DNA of 64,000 nucleotides. Origin: Gilliamella sp. wkB178 (GTDB taxonomy: Bacteria > Pseudomonadota > Gammaproteobacteria > Enterobacterales > Orbaceae). The translations under genes and the position numbers were made by a program. Positions 17,266-26,191 of the stretch are shown here, piece after piece. The notes beneath the pieces are model-generated. The model was not told the origin of the DNA. It worked only from the letters and a program-made list of their open reading frames with translations, and made no database searches. Position 1 is the first letter of the stretch. The number at the start of each line of letters is the position of its first letter. The DNA is taken from NCBI RefSeq assembly GCF_001690705.1, contig NZ_LZGK01000016.1, positions 186,001 through 250,000 on the forward strand, in the 5' to 3' direction.

Positions 17266-18282
17266 TTAATCAGGATAACCTTGAGGATTATTTACTTGCC
17301 AGTTCCAAGAATCTTTTACCATATCATCAAGTGTTAATTTAGTTTTCCATCCTAAAATTTGCTCGGCTTTATTAGCATCGGCCCAAAATGCGGGTAAATC
17401 ACCATCCCGTCTTGGTGCAAAATGCCAATTGAGTGGTTTCCCAGATGCTGTTTCGAATGCTCTAATAAGCTCTAAAACACTGTGACCAACACCTGAACCT
17501 AAATTATAAATATGTATACCGGTTTTATTTTGATCTGCTTTAAGTGCAGCAATATGGCCATCAGCTAAATCAACAACATGAATGAAGTCGCGCACACAGG
17601 TACCATCAGGAGTAGGGTAGTCATTACCAAATACAGCCAGCGACTCACGTTTACCAACTGCAACTTGGGTAATGTAAGGCATTAAATTATTAGGAATGCC
17701 AAGCGGATCCTCGCCCATTAAGCCACTAGGATGAGCACCAACTGGATTAAAATATCGAAGTAATGTCAACGACCAATTAGGTTCGGCAATAGCTAAATCC
17801 ATCATACATTGTTCTACCATTAATTTACTTTTGCCATAAGGGCTAGTTGGTAATCCTTGAGGTAAGGTTTCAATATAAGGAACTGGTGCCAGCTCTCCAT
17901 AGACGGTTGCCGATGAGCTAAAAACTAATTGTTTAACGCCAGCTGATCGCATAGCTTTCATAAGTACAATACTGCCGTAGACATTGTTTTCATAATATTC
18001 AAGGGGCTTATAAACTGATTCGCCAACTGCTTTGAGACCAGCAAAATGAATAACTGCTTGGATGTCATGCTCAGAAAAAATTTTGGCTAGCAGGTTTTCG
18101 TCACATACATCACCCTGATAAAAATCAATTGAATAACCTGTTAGTTGTTGTATTCTATCTAAAACTGAAGCTTTACTATTGAATAAATTATCAATGACAA
18201 TAGGTGTATAGCCTGATTTAATTAATTGCACACAAGTATGACTTCCAATATAACCACAACCGCCTGTTACTAGTATTTTCAT
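17266..18282 (-). CDS. galE: UDP-glucose 4-epimerase
   Basis: NAD-dependent interconversion of UDP-galactose and UDP-glucose, for galactose use and surface glycans. The 338 residues equal the E. coli length and match throughout: TGGCGYIGSHTCVQL (NAD binding), FSSSATVYG with the catalytic Ser, SPYGKSKLMVE with YxxxK, and FAPRRDGDLPAFWADANKA. No galT or galK is adjacent, so it is a stand-alone gene. A 350-base leader upstream holds candidate short ORFs and hairpins. Confidence 0.97.
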   Translation of the reverse strand: MKILVTGGCGYIGSHTCVQLIKSGYTPIVIDNLFNSKASVLDRIQQLTGYSIDFYQGDVCDENLLAKIFSEHDIQAVIHFAGLKAVGESVYKPLEYYENNVYGSIVLMKAMRSAGVKQLVFSSSATVYGELAPVPYIETLPQGLPTSPYGKSKLMVEQCMMDLAIAEPNWSLTLLRYFNPVGAHPSGLMGEDPLGIPNNLMPYITQVAVGKRESLAVFGNDYPTPDGTCVRDFIHVVDLADGHIAALKADQNKTGIHIYNLGSGVGHSVLELIRAFETASGKPLNWHFAPRRDGDLPAFWADANKAEQILGWKTKLTLDDMVKDSWNWQVNNPQGYPD

Positions 18283-18696
18283 AATAAAACCTTAATCTAG
18301 AATAATTATTTTCGTAATTATTATTTATTGCTTAATTGTTAATAATCTTTTATAAAAAGATACATAAATCTAAAATAAAACTATGCATAATGCAAAATAG
18401 ATAAACATAAATATAGTTTATGGTATTTTATCTTTTTGCAAAAGAAAAATTAATATTGAACCTTCTAAATTTCTTGAAGGATTACACCTTTAGTGTAACT
18501 TAGACTCTTTAACGACGTTAAATGAAAAAACCAAAAGCGTAATTAAAACTGCAGAAATTATTATATATAAAGTAATTACCATACAGATGGTAATTCATTC
18601 TTGATAAAAAATCTGTACTGATAAAGTTTTGAACATAATTATTTCCTCAGTCTTTATATTAGATATCAGCAGAAATAATAGTTGGAACAAACCTTT
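18283..18696. other. galE upstream region with candidate short ORF and hairpins
   Basis: This 414-base stretch precedes galE on the minus strand and lies beyond the phosphatase stop. It contains a strong GAGG ribosome-binding site with a short ORF (18490-18636, listed separately). It also holds two small inverted repeats: TTACAC/GTGTAA at 18482-18498, overlapping the ORF end, and CCTTC/GAAGG at 18461-18480. The last 180 bases before galE are AT-rich with no further structure I can name. Confidence 0.45.
18490..18636 (-). other. Candidate small membrane-protein ORF, interrupted by one TGA
   Basis: On the minus strand an ATG at 18636 follows GAGG with 9-base spacing and opens a 13-codon peptide (MFKTLSVQIFYQE) ending in TGA at 18597-18595. 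The same frame then continues ITIC and an ATG at 18582 that opens a 30-codon ORF: a hydrophobic span (VITLYIIISAVLITLLVFSF) and a short polar tail NVVKESKLH, stop at 18490. It could be a leader peptide plus a reinitiated small membrane protein, a type I toxin-like peptide, or a broken 48-codon gene. I recognise no family. Confidence 0.3.
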
Positions 18697-19857
18697 TTAT
18701 AATTGATTAAAGTGCAAACGTTTTTCAAAATCATGCCAGTTATAAAAACCATCACTATTGGTTATTGCATTTTCTAGCTCAAGTTGAAAATGTTTTGGTG
18801 GATTGTTAAAGTCTATTGCCTGTCCTAAATGGAGTTGTGTAAAGCTTTGGTATACATACTCTGCTTTGAAAAAATATTGTCCCGACGTTCGGTGTAGAAA
18901 ACGTTGAAATACAACTTTACCGCCTATTGGAGTCGTTTCAAATTGTTCTGGAAGTTGATAGTTCTTGAAGTTTAAGGTACTAAGTAGTGAAGCTATGTTA
19001 CTATCGTGGCCAACTAGTAGATTTACTTGATTATGATCACGTTGCATTAAATTGCTAATCATATTAATTAATAGAGCAGAAGCGTGTTTGGCTAATGTTT
19101 TAGTCTGGCACAATAAATTGATATATTGGTTACGGATATTAATGATTTGTTGCCATTGTTTAAGACTATTAATTTTTCCCCAAGCAATTTGTTCTTTGGG
19201 AAACGCAGAATAATATTGTAGTAAAAATGCGTCAGTAGCTGAGGCACCTATAGCTAAAGGTCCGAGTAAAGCGGGTTCTTCATTCTTTTTGAAATGCAAC
19301 TCATATGGAATATCAGCCAATTTACACTGATATTTAGCATATAACTCTGAATGTTTATAATCTAAAATATCGGCTAATAAGTCAAAGGATGGTGCTAAAT
19401 TTTTATAAATTAATTCAGCTTCATCTGCCTTATCAAAATCAGTTAATACCTGTTGTTTAAATTCGTTAGCATCATTGCGTAAACTTGGATCGAAAATAGG
19501 ATCCATTTTTTCTATTGGATACTTATGCTGAACAACAATATCTTGACCTGCATATGCACCAGTTATAAAAAATTGTGCTGTGGCAACAGTTCTTTGCAAA
19601 CTATTGGCATAGACAAACAATTGGGAGTTATCTGCAGGAAGTTTGATGTTGTGTTTTTCTAACCACAATGAAAAATAGTGCCCAAAATAAGATTCTAATG
19701 TCCCTCCACGAGTAGTTAAATAACCAAAAGGGTGATCCCAAGTCGGCCATGTAGAAGGAGTGGCCTGATTAAGAAATTCAAGCGTATTAAGTAATGGTGT
19801 GCGAATACCATGGCGGCTAAATATAACAACTTTATTCAATTGGTAATTATTATTCAT
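18697..19857 (-). CDS. agp: Histidine acid phosphatase, glucose-1-phosphatase-like, no signal peptide
   Basis: A 386-residue histidine phosphatase (branch 2) with the phosphohistidine motif RHGIRTP (residues 15-21) and the proton-donor motif VGHDSN. Many blocks match E. coli Agp: VYANSLQRTVATAQFFITGA, PIGGKVVFQRF, EYVYQS. E. coli Agp is periplasmic, but this protein starts MNNNYQLNKVVIFSRH with no signal sequence. The frame upstream reaches a stop about 20 codons earlier with no other ATG, GTG or TTG, so no export signal is missed. It has few cysteines, unlike the disulphide-bonded periplasmic enzymes. A cytosolic sugar-phosphate phosphatase is likely; the substrate is unknown. Confidence 0.8.
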   Translation of the reverse strand: MNNNYQLNKVVIFSRHGIRTPLLNTLEFLNQATPSTWPTWDHPFGYLTTRGGTLESYFGHYFSLWLEKHNIKLPADNSQLFVYANSLQRTVATAQFFITGAYAGQDIVVQHKYPIEKMDPIFDPSLRNDANEFKQQVLTDFDKADEAELIYKNLAPSFDLLADILDYKHSELYAKYQCKLADIPYELHFKKNEEPALLGPLAIGASATDAFLLQYYSAFPKEQIAWGKINSLKQWQQIINIRNQYINLLCQTKTLAKHASALLINMISNLMQRDHNQVNLLVGHDSNIASLLSTLNFKNYQLPEQFETTPIGGKVVFQRFLHRTSGQYFFKAEYVYQSFTQLHLGQAIDFNNPPKHFQLELENAITNSDGFYNWHDFEKRLHFNQL

Positions 19858-20011
19858 AATTTTAGGATCTAACCTTATTTGTATAATTATGCCAAAATAA
19901 AATCGTGGTTTTCATAATTATTTTAACGATTTTATTATTTTTTTTACCCACTTTGGCGTTTGTATTATTGTCGATAACAATATTGGTTCATCATATTGTC
20001 TGTCACAAAAA

Positions 20012-20734
20012 CTAGACTTTTATAAATTGTAAATCCCAAACTCCGTGCCCCAAGTTTTGCCCACGTTTTTCGAACTTAGTAATAGGTCTATCTTCCGGAC
20101 GAGGAACATAATCTCCAGTAGTTGATAGATTTGCATAGCCTTTTGCTTGAGTTAATACTTCAAGCATATGTTCAGCATAATTTTGCCAATCTGTAGCTAA
20201 ATGTAACACCCCACCTAATTTTAATTTTTGCCAAATGAGCTCTACAAATTTAGGTTGAATAATTCGTCGTTTATTATGTCTGGCTTTATGCCAAGGGTCA
20301 GGAAAGAAAATTTGTACTTTATCCAATGAATGATTAGGAATCATATTTTCGAATATTTCAACGGCATCGTGGCACATAACTTTTAAATTAGACAACTTAT
20401 TATCATTAATTGCCATTAAACAAGCGCCGATACCAGGTTTATGCACTTCTATCCCTATAAAATTTTTATTGGGTGCATTTTTTGCCATTGTAATTAATGA
20501 AGCTCCCATGCCAAACCCAATTTCTAATATTACTGAACAATCTTGGTCAAACATAATAGGTGAATTTGAATCATATTCAATACCATAAATAGGCCATAAA
20601 TTAGTTAATGCATGCTCTTGCCCTTTAGTTAAACGACCTTGGCGTAACACGAAACTACGAATAGGTCTATTTGATTTTACTTTTTGATTATGGTTGTTTA
20701 ATTGTTCATTCATTACGTTATCTACTTGCTTCAT
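20012..20734 (-). CDS. trmB: tRNA (guanine-N7-)-methyltransferase
   Basis: SAM-dependent enzyme forming m7G46 in tRNA variable loops. The 240 residues include [13 protein letters not shown], the SAM motif [11 protein letters not shown], the substrate motif [16 protein letters not shown], and the C-terminal [18 protein letters not shown]. Translation may start at the ATG of codon 1 or codon 8; family N-termini are variable. It is divergent from prs across a 234-base promoter region. Confidence 0.96.
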   Translation of the reverse strand: MKQVDNVMNEQLNNHNQKVKSNRPIRSFVLRQGRLTKGQEHALTNLWPIYGIEYDSNSPIMFDQDCSVILEIGFGMGASLITMAKNAPNKNFIGIEVHKPGIGACLMAINDNKLSNLKVMCHDAVEIFENMIPNHSLDKVQIFFPDPWHKARHNKRRIIQPKFVELIWQKLKLGGVLHLATDWQNYAEHMLEVLTQAKGYANLSTTGDYVPRPEDRPITKFEKRGQNLGHGVWDLQFIKV

Positions 20735-20968
20735 ATAGTTTATCGAGTTTTATCTTTCATAATTATTAGTTATTTTACCTAGATTTTCTAGGTTCATCAA
20801 AAAACATATTATTTACTATTATTAATTGATTATTATGATATTAATACAATAATTATCATAAATCTTTATATTAATAGTTGAGGATGATCTATAAATGATT
20901 ATATAATTAACACTCCGGTTTAACCGATTACAAATAAGTAATCATAATAACATGCTTGAGGATTTCTC

Positions 20969-21916
20969 GTGCCTGATATGAAGCTTTTTGCTGGTAATGC
21001 CACACCCGAACTAGCAAAGCGTATAGCTAATCGTCTCTACACTTCTCTTGGAGACATTATTGTTGGTCGTTTTAGTGATGGAGAAGTTAATGTCCAAATA
21101 AATGAAAATGTCCGTGGTGAAGATGTTTTTATAATTCAATCAACTTGTGCCCCAACTAATGATAATTTAATGGAATTACTGGTTATGATCGATGCAATGC
21201 GTCGAGCATCTGCAGGGCGTATTACTGCTGTTATTCCTTATTTTGGTTATGCAAGGCAAGATCGTCGAGTGCGTTCTGCTCGGGTACCTATTACCGCTAA
21301 AGTTGTTGCTGATTTTTTATCAACAGTTGGCGTAGATCGGGTATTAACAGTTGATCTACATGCTGAACAGATCCAAGGTTTTTTTGATGTACCAGTCGAT
21401 AATGTATTTGGTAGCCCTGTTATCTTAGAAGATATGTTGCAACGTGATTTTGAACGGCCTATTGTGGTATCTCCTGATATTGGTGGTGTGGTGCGTGCGC
21501 GTGCAATTGCTAAATTACTTAATGATACTGATATGGCGATAATTGATAAACGCCGCCAACGCGCTAATGAAGCCGAAGTAATGAATATCATTGGTGATGT
21601 TGCGGATCGAGATTGTATTTTAGTTGATGACATGATTGATACAGCTGGGACTCTTTGTAAGGGAGCAGATGCTTTAAAAGCACGTGGTGCCAAACGAGTT
21701 TTTGCTTATGCCACACATCCAATTTTTTCAGGTAAAGCAGTTAGTAATATTAAAAACTCTGCAATTGATGAAGTAATAGTTTGTGACACAATCCCACTTT
21801 CAGCTGAAGTGAAAACATTAAAAAATGTTCGTCAGTTAACTTTATCAGGAATGCTTGCTGAAGCTATTCGTCGTATTAGTAATGAAGAATCTATTTCGGC
21901 AATGTTTCATTACTAA
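20969..21916 (+). CDS. prs: Ribose-phosphate pyrophosphokinase
   Basis: Makes PRPP from ribose 5-phosphate and ATP for nucleotide, histidine, tryptophan and NAD synthesis. The 315-residue protein is very close to E. coli Prs: [32 protein letters not shown], and the PRPP loop [19 protein letters not shown]. The start is GTG at 20969, preceded by GAGGA at a good distance and giving the family N-terminus [10 protein letters not shown]. An ATG at 20978 is less well spaced. Confidence 0.98.
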   Translation: MPDMKLFAGNATPELAKRIANRLYTSLGDIIVGRFSDGEVNVQINENVRGEDVFIIQSTCAPTNDNLMELLVMIDAMRRASAGRITAVIPYFGYARQDRRVRSARVPITAKVVADFLSTVGVDRVLTVDLHAEQIQGFFDVPVDNVFGSPVILEDMLQRDFERPIVVSPDIGGVVRARAIAKLLNDTDMAIIDKRRQRANEAEVMNIIGDVADRDCILVDDMIDTAGTLCKGADALKARGAKRVFAYATHPIFSGKAVSNIKNSAIDEVIVCDTIPLSAEVKTLKNVRQLTLSGMLAEAIRRISNEESISAMFHY

Positions 21917-21937
21917 CATTACCTTAAACTAATATAA

Positions 21938-21960
21938 ATGCCCCATTTTTGGGGCATTTT
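21938..21960 (+). terminator. Intrinsic terminator after prs
   Basis: ATGCCCC-ATTTTT-GGGGCAT followed by TTT, 22 bases beyond the prs stop. This is a textbook G-C rich stem with T-run, and suggests that pth has its own promoter. Confidence 0.85.
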
Positions 21961-21999
21961 AATACTATAAAGTAATTGGTCAAAAGTTAATATTGAATT

Positions 22000-22584
22000 A
22001 TGACAACAATTAAACTTATTGTAGGATTAGCTAATCCTGGTAACGAATATGCAGCAACCAGACATAACGCCGGGGCTTGGTTTGTCGATTTACTTGCAGA
22101 TCGACATAATCAACCATTAAAAAATGAACCTAAATTTTTTGGCTTTAGTTCCCGAATCAATCTTTCTGGTCATGATGTTCGTTTATTGGTACCTACCACA
22201 TTTATGAATTTGAGTGGGAAAGCCGTACAAACTATGGCAACATTTTATCAAATTAAACCTGAAGAAATATTAGTGGCGCATGATGAACTAGATCTCAACC
22301 CAGGTATAGCTAAACTTAAATTTGGTGGCAGTCATGGTGGTCATAATGGATTAAAGGATATTGCTAGCAAATTAGGTAATAACCTTAATTTTTACCGATT
22401 AAGAATAGGGATTGGTCATCCAGGAGATAAAAATAAAGTTGTTGGCTATGTTCTCAATAAACCATCTAAGCCAGAACAAGAATTAATTGATAAAGCAATA
22501 GATGAATCCATTAGTTGCACTGATATCTTGCTATCTCAAGGTATTGAAGCAGCTATGAATCAATTACATGCTTTTAAGGCATAA
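22000..22584 (+). CDS. pth: Peptidyl-tRNA hydrolase
   Basis: Releases tRNA from prematurely dropped peptidyl-tRNA. The 194-residue protein has the Pth1 motifs: [18 protein letters not shown] with the catalytic His, [19 protein letters not shown] and GGHNGLKDI with [12 protein letters not shown]. Length is usual for the family. It follows prs, separated by a terminator, as in many gammaproteobacteria. Confidence 0.97.
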   Translation: MTTIKLIVGLANPGNEYAATRHNAGAWFVDLLADRHNQPLKNEPKFFGFSSRINLSGHDVRLLVPTTFMNLSGKAVQTMATFYQIKPEEILVAHDELDLNPGIAKLKFGGSHGGHNGLKDIASKLGNNLNFYRLRIGIGHPGDKNKVVGYVLNKPSKPEQELIDKAIDESISCTDILLSQGIEAAMNQLHAFKA

Positions 22585-22613
22585 TGATTTATTTGTCTAT
22601 GTGATGAATAAAA

Positions 22614-22638
22614 AATCCACCTTATTAACAGGTGGATT
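22614..22638. terminator. Terminator between pth and uxuA
   Basis: AATCCACC and GGTGGATT form an 8-bp stem with a 9-base loop, followed on the plus strand by AATTTATTT. It sits between the convergent genes pth and uxuA and can serve both. Confidence 0.75.
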
Positions 22639-22685
22639 AATTTATTTAATCGTTTTTTGGCTAAAAATTATTTTAATGACAAATT

Positions 22686-23864
22686 TTAAAAAAAGGCTCT
22701 ACGAATTGCATATTCTACGCCTCGAATCTCAGCTAAGCCACGTAAACGACCAATTGCCGAATAACCAGGATTAGTTTTCTTTTTTAAGTCATCTAACATT
22801 TGATGACCATGATCTGGACGAACAGGAATTAATCGTTTGATTCCAGCTTTTTTACGGCGCTCCTCTTCATTTACTAATACTTTAATTACACTATACATAT
22901 CAACATCTCCGGCGAGATGATCACCTTCATGAAAAGATAATGGATTATCTTCTCGTACTGTAGCCCGTAAATGAATAAAATGCACTCGATCAGCATATTT
23001 TTCTGCCATCATGGTTAGATCATTATCACTACGAACACCATAAGAACCAGTACAAAAACAAAAACCATTATGGATACTGTCAACAGTATCTTTAATCCAC
23101 TGCATATCTTCAATTGTTGAAACAATACGTGGTAAACCTAAAATTGGACGCGGAGGATCATCTGGATGAACAGTTAGAAAAGCGCCGACTTCTTCAGCAA
23201 TGGGGACTATTGCTTTTAAAAAATAAGCATAATTTTCGCGTAACTTGGCTTTATCAATACCGTCATAGGTTGCAAGATGTGCTCTAAATTGTGCAAGAGA
23301 ATAACCTTCTTCAGCGCCAGGTAACCCAGCAATGATGTTGGCTATAAGCTTATCTTTATCAGCTTGCGTCATTTGATCAAAGTATTTTTTAGCTGAGGTA
23401 ATATCTTCAGAAGAATAATCTTTTTCAGCATTTGGTCTTTGTAATAAATGAATATCAAAAGCTGCAAAAGCAACTTGATCAAAACGTAATGCTTTGGAAC
23501 CATCTGGTAACTCATAAGCTAGATCAGTACGAGTCCAATCTAAAACTGGCATAAAATTATAACAAATAGTATCAATACCACAGGCAGCTAAATTACGAAT
23601 AGATTGTTGATAATTGGCAATATGCTGTTTAACATTTCCTGTATGAGTTTTTATTTCTTCATGTACTGGAATACTTTCGACAACAGACCATGTTAGACCT
23701 TTATCTTCAATTATTTTTTTCCTTTTTTGAATTTCTTTAATTGTCCAAACTTCACCATTTGGTATATGATGTAGAGCCGTAACGATTCCAGTGGCGCCTG
23801 CTTGTTTTATATCGTCTAATGATACTGGATCACTTGGCCCAAACCAACGCATTGTTTGTTCCAT
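22686..23864 (-). CDS. uxuA: Mannonate dehydratase
   Basis: Dehydrates D-mannonate to 2-keto-3-deoxy-D-gluconate in the glucuronate branch. The 392 residues match E. coli UxuA (394): [26 protein letters not shown] at the start, [45 protein letters not shown] and [11 protein letters not shown] with metal and substrate residues. AAGGAGA precedes the ATG. It lies 69 bases after its GntR regulator on the same strand. The preceding enzyme, fructuronate reductase UxuB, is not in this window. Confidence 0.97.
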   Translation of the reverse strand: MEQTMRWFGPSDPVSLDDIKQAGATGIVTALHHIPNGEVWTIKEIQKRKKIIEDKGLTWSVVESIPVHEEIKTHTGNVKQHIANYQQSIRNLAACGIDTICYNFMPVLDWTRTDLAYELPDGSKALRFDQVAFAAFDIHLLQRPNAEKDYSSEDITSAKKYFDQMTQADKDKLIANIIAGLPGAEEGYSLAQFRAHLATYDGIDKAKLRENYAYFLKAIVPIAEEVGAFLTVHPDDPPRPILGLPRIVSTIEDMQWIKDTVDSIHNGFCFCTGSYGVRSDNDLTMMAEKYADRVHFIHLRATVREDNPLSFHEGDHLAGDVDMYSVIKVLVNEEERRKKAGIKRLIPVRPDHGHQMLDDLKKKTNPGYSAIGRLRGLAEIRGVEYAIRRAFF

Positions 23865-23933
23865 CTAAGTCTCCTTAACAAAATCTACTTAGTTATAAAA
23901 AGTAAAATTTACAAATAGTGTTAATCTTGCTAT

Positions 23934-24695
23934 TTACTGATTGACAATAGCATCTGGAATTGAATTAAATAAATAACCATCAAAATTTGGATCCTCACTA
24001 TCTGAAACTTCCATTAATTTTTGTTTTACGTTTTCTAAATGCTGCCACATAGCACGACGTGCTGCCATAGCATCTTTAAATTGTAATGCTTGTAATATTT
24101 TTTCATGATCATAAAGCCATTTTTTGCGATAGCTATGATCAGTAATACGGCTATGTAATTGCTCCCACATTTTACTAATTGAACGTTTTTGCCATAAATC
24201 AGCTAATAAACCTTCAAGCACTGAATTTTTTGTAGCTTTAGCTATAGTAATGTGAAACATTTCATCTGCACTGTAATCATCAAGTAAACCTTGTTCTAAA
24301 ATTTGTCGTTCTTGATGTAAAATTGCTTTTAATTCGACGATGTCGGCCTTAACTATTTGTGACGCTGCAAAAGCAGCAATATTGCTTTCAATTAATTGTC
24401 TTGCTTGTAATAATTCAAATGGGCCAAAATCGTCTTCTTCAATTTTTTTATCTTTTTCAGATAAAACTTCAACAGGTAAACCAATTACATAAACACCAGA
24501 ACCTTTTTTTGCTATTACTAAATTTTCAAGTTCTAACATTATTAAGGCTTCACGTATTACGGTTCGACTTACATCAAAGGCTTCTGCCAGATCCCTTTCT
24601 GGTGGTAGTTTATCTCCAATTTTATAAGTCTCATTTCGCAATAATAATTTTAGTTTATTACCTATTTCTCGATAAAGGCGACTAGGTATATGCAT
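23934..24695 (-). CDS. uxuR: GntR-family (FadR subfamily) hexuronate regulator, UxuR/ExuR type
   Basis: Transcriptional repressor of hexuronate genes, probably released by fructuronate or a related intermediate. The 253-residue protein has a GntR winged helix (GDKLPPERDLAEAFDVSRTVIREALIMLE, about 27-55) and an FCD ligand domain (GPFELLQARQLIESNIAAFAA; MWQHLENVKQKL near 215). The C-terminal part is closer to UxuR than to ExuR (HLENVKQKLMEVS, FDGYLFNS), but other segments are intermediate, so one regulator may cover both branches. It shares a transcript with uxuA. Upstream are a promoter, a CRP site and two palindromic operators. Confidence 0.85.
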   Translation of the reverse strand: MHIPSRLYREIGNKLKLLLRNETYKIGDKLPPERDLAEAFDVSRTVIREALIMLELENLVIAKKGSGVYVIGLPVEVLSEKDKKIEEDDFGPFELLQARQLIESNIAAFAASQIVKADIVELKAILHQERQILEQGLLDDYSADEMFHITIAKATKNSVLEGLLADLWQKRSISKMWEQLHSRITDHSYRKKWLYDHEKILQALQFKDAMAARRAMWQHLENVKQKLMEVSDSEDPNFDGYLFNSIPDAIVNQ

Positions 24696-24728
24696 GTTTT
24701 AACCTTTTATAATATTAAAAATATTTAT

Positions 24729-24742
24729 ATTGGTATAACAAG
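24729..24742. promoter_or_regulatory. Candidate UxuR/ExuR operator overlapping the uxuR start of transcription
   Basis: ATTGGTATAACAAG is a near-palindrome differing at two positions from the perfect ATTGGTATACCAAT found 168 bases away. It overlaps the expected transcription start of uxuR-uxuA, a classic position for autorepression. The sequence resembles the known enterobacterial UxuR/ExuR site. Confidence 0.6.
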
Positions 24743-24743
24743 T

Positions 24744-24772
24744 ATTAAAAAATAGAAGCTAAAGGTTGTCAA
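24744..24772 (-). promoter_or_regulatory. Promoter of uxuR-uxuA
   Basis: On the minus strand TTGACA (24772-24767) is separated by 17 bases from TTTAAT (24749-24744): a consensus -35 and a five-of-six -10 box. The predicted start is near 24737, giving a leader of about 42 bases before the uxuR ATG. Confidence 0.7.
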
Positions 24773-24795
24773 ATTTTTAATATTTATAAACCAAT

Positions 24796-24817
24796 AAATG
24801 TGATGTGAATCACATTT
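24796..24817. promoter_or_regulatory. Near-consensus CRP-cAMP site upstream of uxuR-uxuA
   Basis: TGTGA-TGTGAA-TCACA with AAA and TTT flanks matches the CRP consensus at every conserved position. The symmetry extends to 13-bp arms (CCAATAAATGTGA and its complement, 24791-24822). Its centre is about 70 bases upstream of the predicted uxuR start, a usual class I activating position. Confidence 0.85.
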
Positions 24818-24896
24818 ATTGGCATTATTAATGTGCATTGAACATAATCTAAATCTTATATAGCATTGTCTAAAAATAATTTTCTTATATTAAGAA

Positions 24897-24910
24897 ATTG
24901 GTATACCAAT
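24897..24910. promoter_or_regulatory. Perfect palindromic UxuR/ExuR-type operator
   Basis: ATTGGTATACCAAT is a perfect 14-bp palindrome matching the enterobacterial UxuR/ExuR operator pattern. It lies about 168 bases upstream of the operator at 24729, that is close to 16 helical turns. It is not directly in front of an obvious hexuronate gene, so it may act with the first site by looping. Confidence 0.7.
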
Positions 24911-25180
24911 CGTGTTAATTATCTATCTATTAGTTTTACCAAATTATTTTTTCGCTTATTCTTAATTTATAAAAAATCTATGGTTATATTTATTGTTAGG
25001 AAGTTATTGTTGTTTTATCTATTAGAAATAACTAAGTTTCCTTTTTAAAAAAGTTTTTAATAAATTGTAAATTTATTCTTTTGATAAGACATTTAGTAAT
25101 AAATGAGGTAAATTGTGTAATATTAGTAGGTATTTTTCAAAAAGTGATTTTGGAGTTTAATTGAGAATAGGACATAATTT

Positions 25181-25642
25181 ATGCGTCTGAATGAACCACA
25201 AAAATTAGCAACACTTTTGACGCAAGATTCATCGTTGTCACAAATTAAAGAAAGGACATTTGCACTATATAAATTAGCTATTCTAGTTAATGATTTATTG
25301 CCTCACGCATTAAATCAGCAATGTAGAGTGGCAAATTATAGACAGGGTATTTTAATTATTGAAGTTAGTTCAGCTAATTGGTTAACTAGGTTGAAATATG
25401 AGCAAGAAAATATAATTTCGGTGTTACGTAAAAGAATATTACCATCATTATCGTCGATTCAATATCAAATTAATCCTGATATTACAGTTCATTCATTAGA
25501 AGTTGTTAATCACTTATCAAAAAAATCTAAATCATTTAACTTTATTACAACAGAAAGTGCTAGTTTTTTATATGCTTTAGCCGAAGATGCACCCGATAAA
25601 CTAAAAAAACAATTGATAAAACTTGCTAACCATGCAAAATAA
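25181..25642 (+). CDS. dciA: DUF721 / DciA-like protein
   Basis: A 153-residue protein of the DUF721 family, to which the helicase-loading factor DciA belongs. DciA helps load the replicative helicase DnaB in bacteria lacking the phage-derived loader DnaC. Visible are the family helix at 1-45 and the central beta-rich KH-like block, LLPHALNQQCRVANYRQGILIIEVSSANWLTRL-type, around residues 38-70. The C-terminal third is low in similarity. It stands alone before zapG. Function in helicase loading is inferred from family only. Confidence 0.7.
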   Translation: MRLNEPQKLATLLTQDSSLSQIKERTFALYKLAILVNDLLPHALNQQCRVANYRQGILIIEVSSANWLTRLKYEQENIISVLRKRILPSLSSIQYQINPDITVHSLEVVNHLSKKSKSFNFITTESASFLYALAEDAPDKLKKQLIKLANHAK

Positions 25643-25704
25643 GTAAAAATAATAAAAAAATAATTTAATCGAATTATATAGTGAATAACTACAAGGAGTA
25701 AAAT

Positions 25705-26109
25705 ATGGATAAAGATATGATAACTTATCTTATCATTGGGTTAATAGTTGGTTTTATTATTGGATTAATTTTTATGAGTATAATTAGTCCCAAAGCGCGT
25801 AAGTATGCCAAAGTTAAACGAGAATTAGAGCAAACACAGGAAGAATTAAATGCTCAAAAACAGATGATTGTTAAACATTTTTCGCATAGTGCTGAAATAT
25901 TAGATAACATGGCCAAAGATTTTCGACGACTTTATCAACATATGGCAGAAAATTCTGGACAATTAATTTCAGGTAATGATATACCTGTGATTGATCTTGA
26001 AGCTAATGATGATCTAAGTCTTACAAAAGAACTTACCCTTGAAAAACAACCTAAAGATTATTCCGATAACCCATCTGGTTTGTTCAAAACTGATGAAAAT
26101 AAATCCTAA
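25705..26109 (+). CDS. zapG: ZapG (YhcB), inner-membrane cell-division/envelope protein
   Basis: DUF1043 protein of 134 residues. Residues 6-27 form one membrane helix (YLIIGLIVGFIIGLIFM), followed by a coiled-coil stretch (about 35-60, VKRELEQTQEELNAQK) and the conserved FSHSAEILDNMAKDFRRLYQHMAE motif. The tail DYSDNPSGLF matches E. coli YhcB. A clear AAGGAG precedes the ATG. The order zapG-degQ-degS is the same as in E. coli. Confidence 0.93.
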   Translation: MDKDMITYLIIGLIVGFIIGLIFMSIISPKARKYAKVKRELEQTQEELNAQKQMIVKHFSHSAEILDNMAKDFRRLYQHMAENSGQLISGNDIPVIDLEANDDLSLTKELTLEKQPKDYSDNPSGLFKTDENKS

Positions 26110-26191
26110 TTATAATTGTCTATTTTCTCCAGATTCATCTGGCGAAGCATTATTAAAACATTAAATTCTTTAACATGAACGAGAGAGTTGT

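Larger units (their letters stand above)
24696..25180. other. Control region between uxuR and the DciA-like gene
   Basis: This 485-base stretch has no credible gene; a 60-codon TTG-initiated frame on the plus strand has no ribosome-binding site and no recognisable product. It contains the uxuR promoter, the CRP site and two operators described separately. From about 24911 to 25180 I see only AT-rich DNA that must include the promoter of the DciA-like gene. Confidence 0.6.

Noticed and set aside
21247-21693. 148-codon minus-strand ORF inside prs
   Set aside because: Shadow of the highly conserved prs gene; composition is low-complexity Ser/Thr/Arg.
22568-22774. 68-codon ORF overlapping the ends of pth and uxuA
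   Set aside because: It runs through the terminator between the two genes and antisense into uxuA; a chance frame.
24866-25048. 60-codon ORF between uxuR and the DciA-like gene
   Set aside because: It starts at TTG without a ribosome-binding site, overlaps the operator palindrome and resembles no protein.
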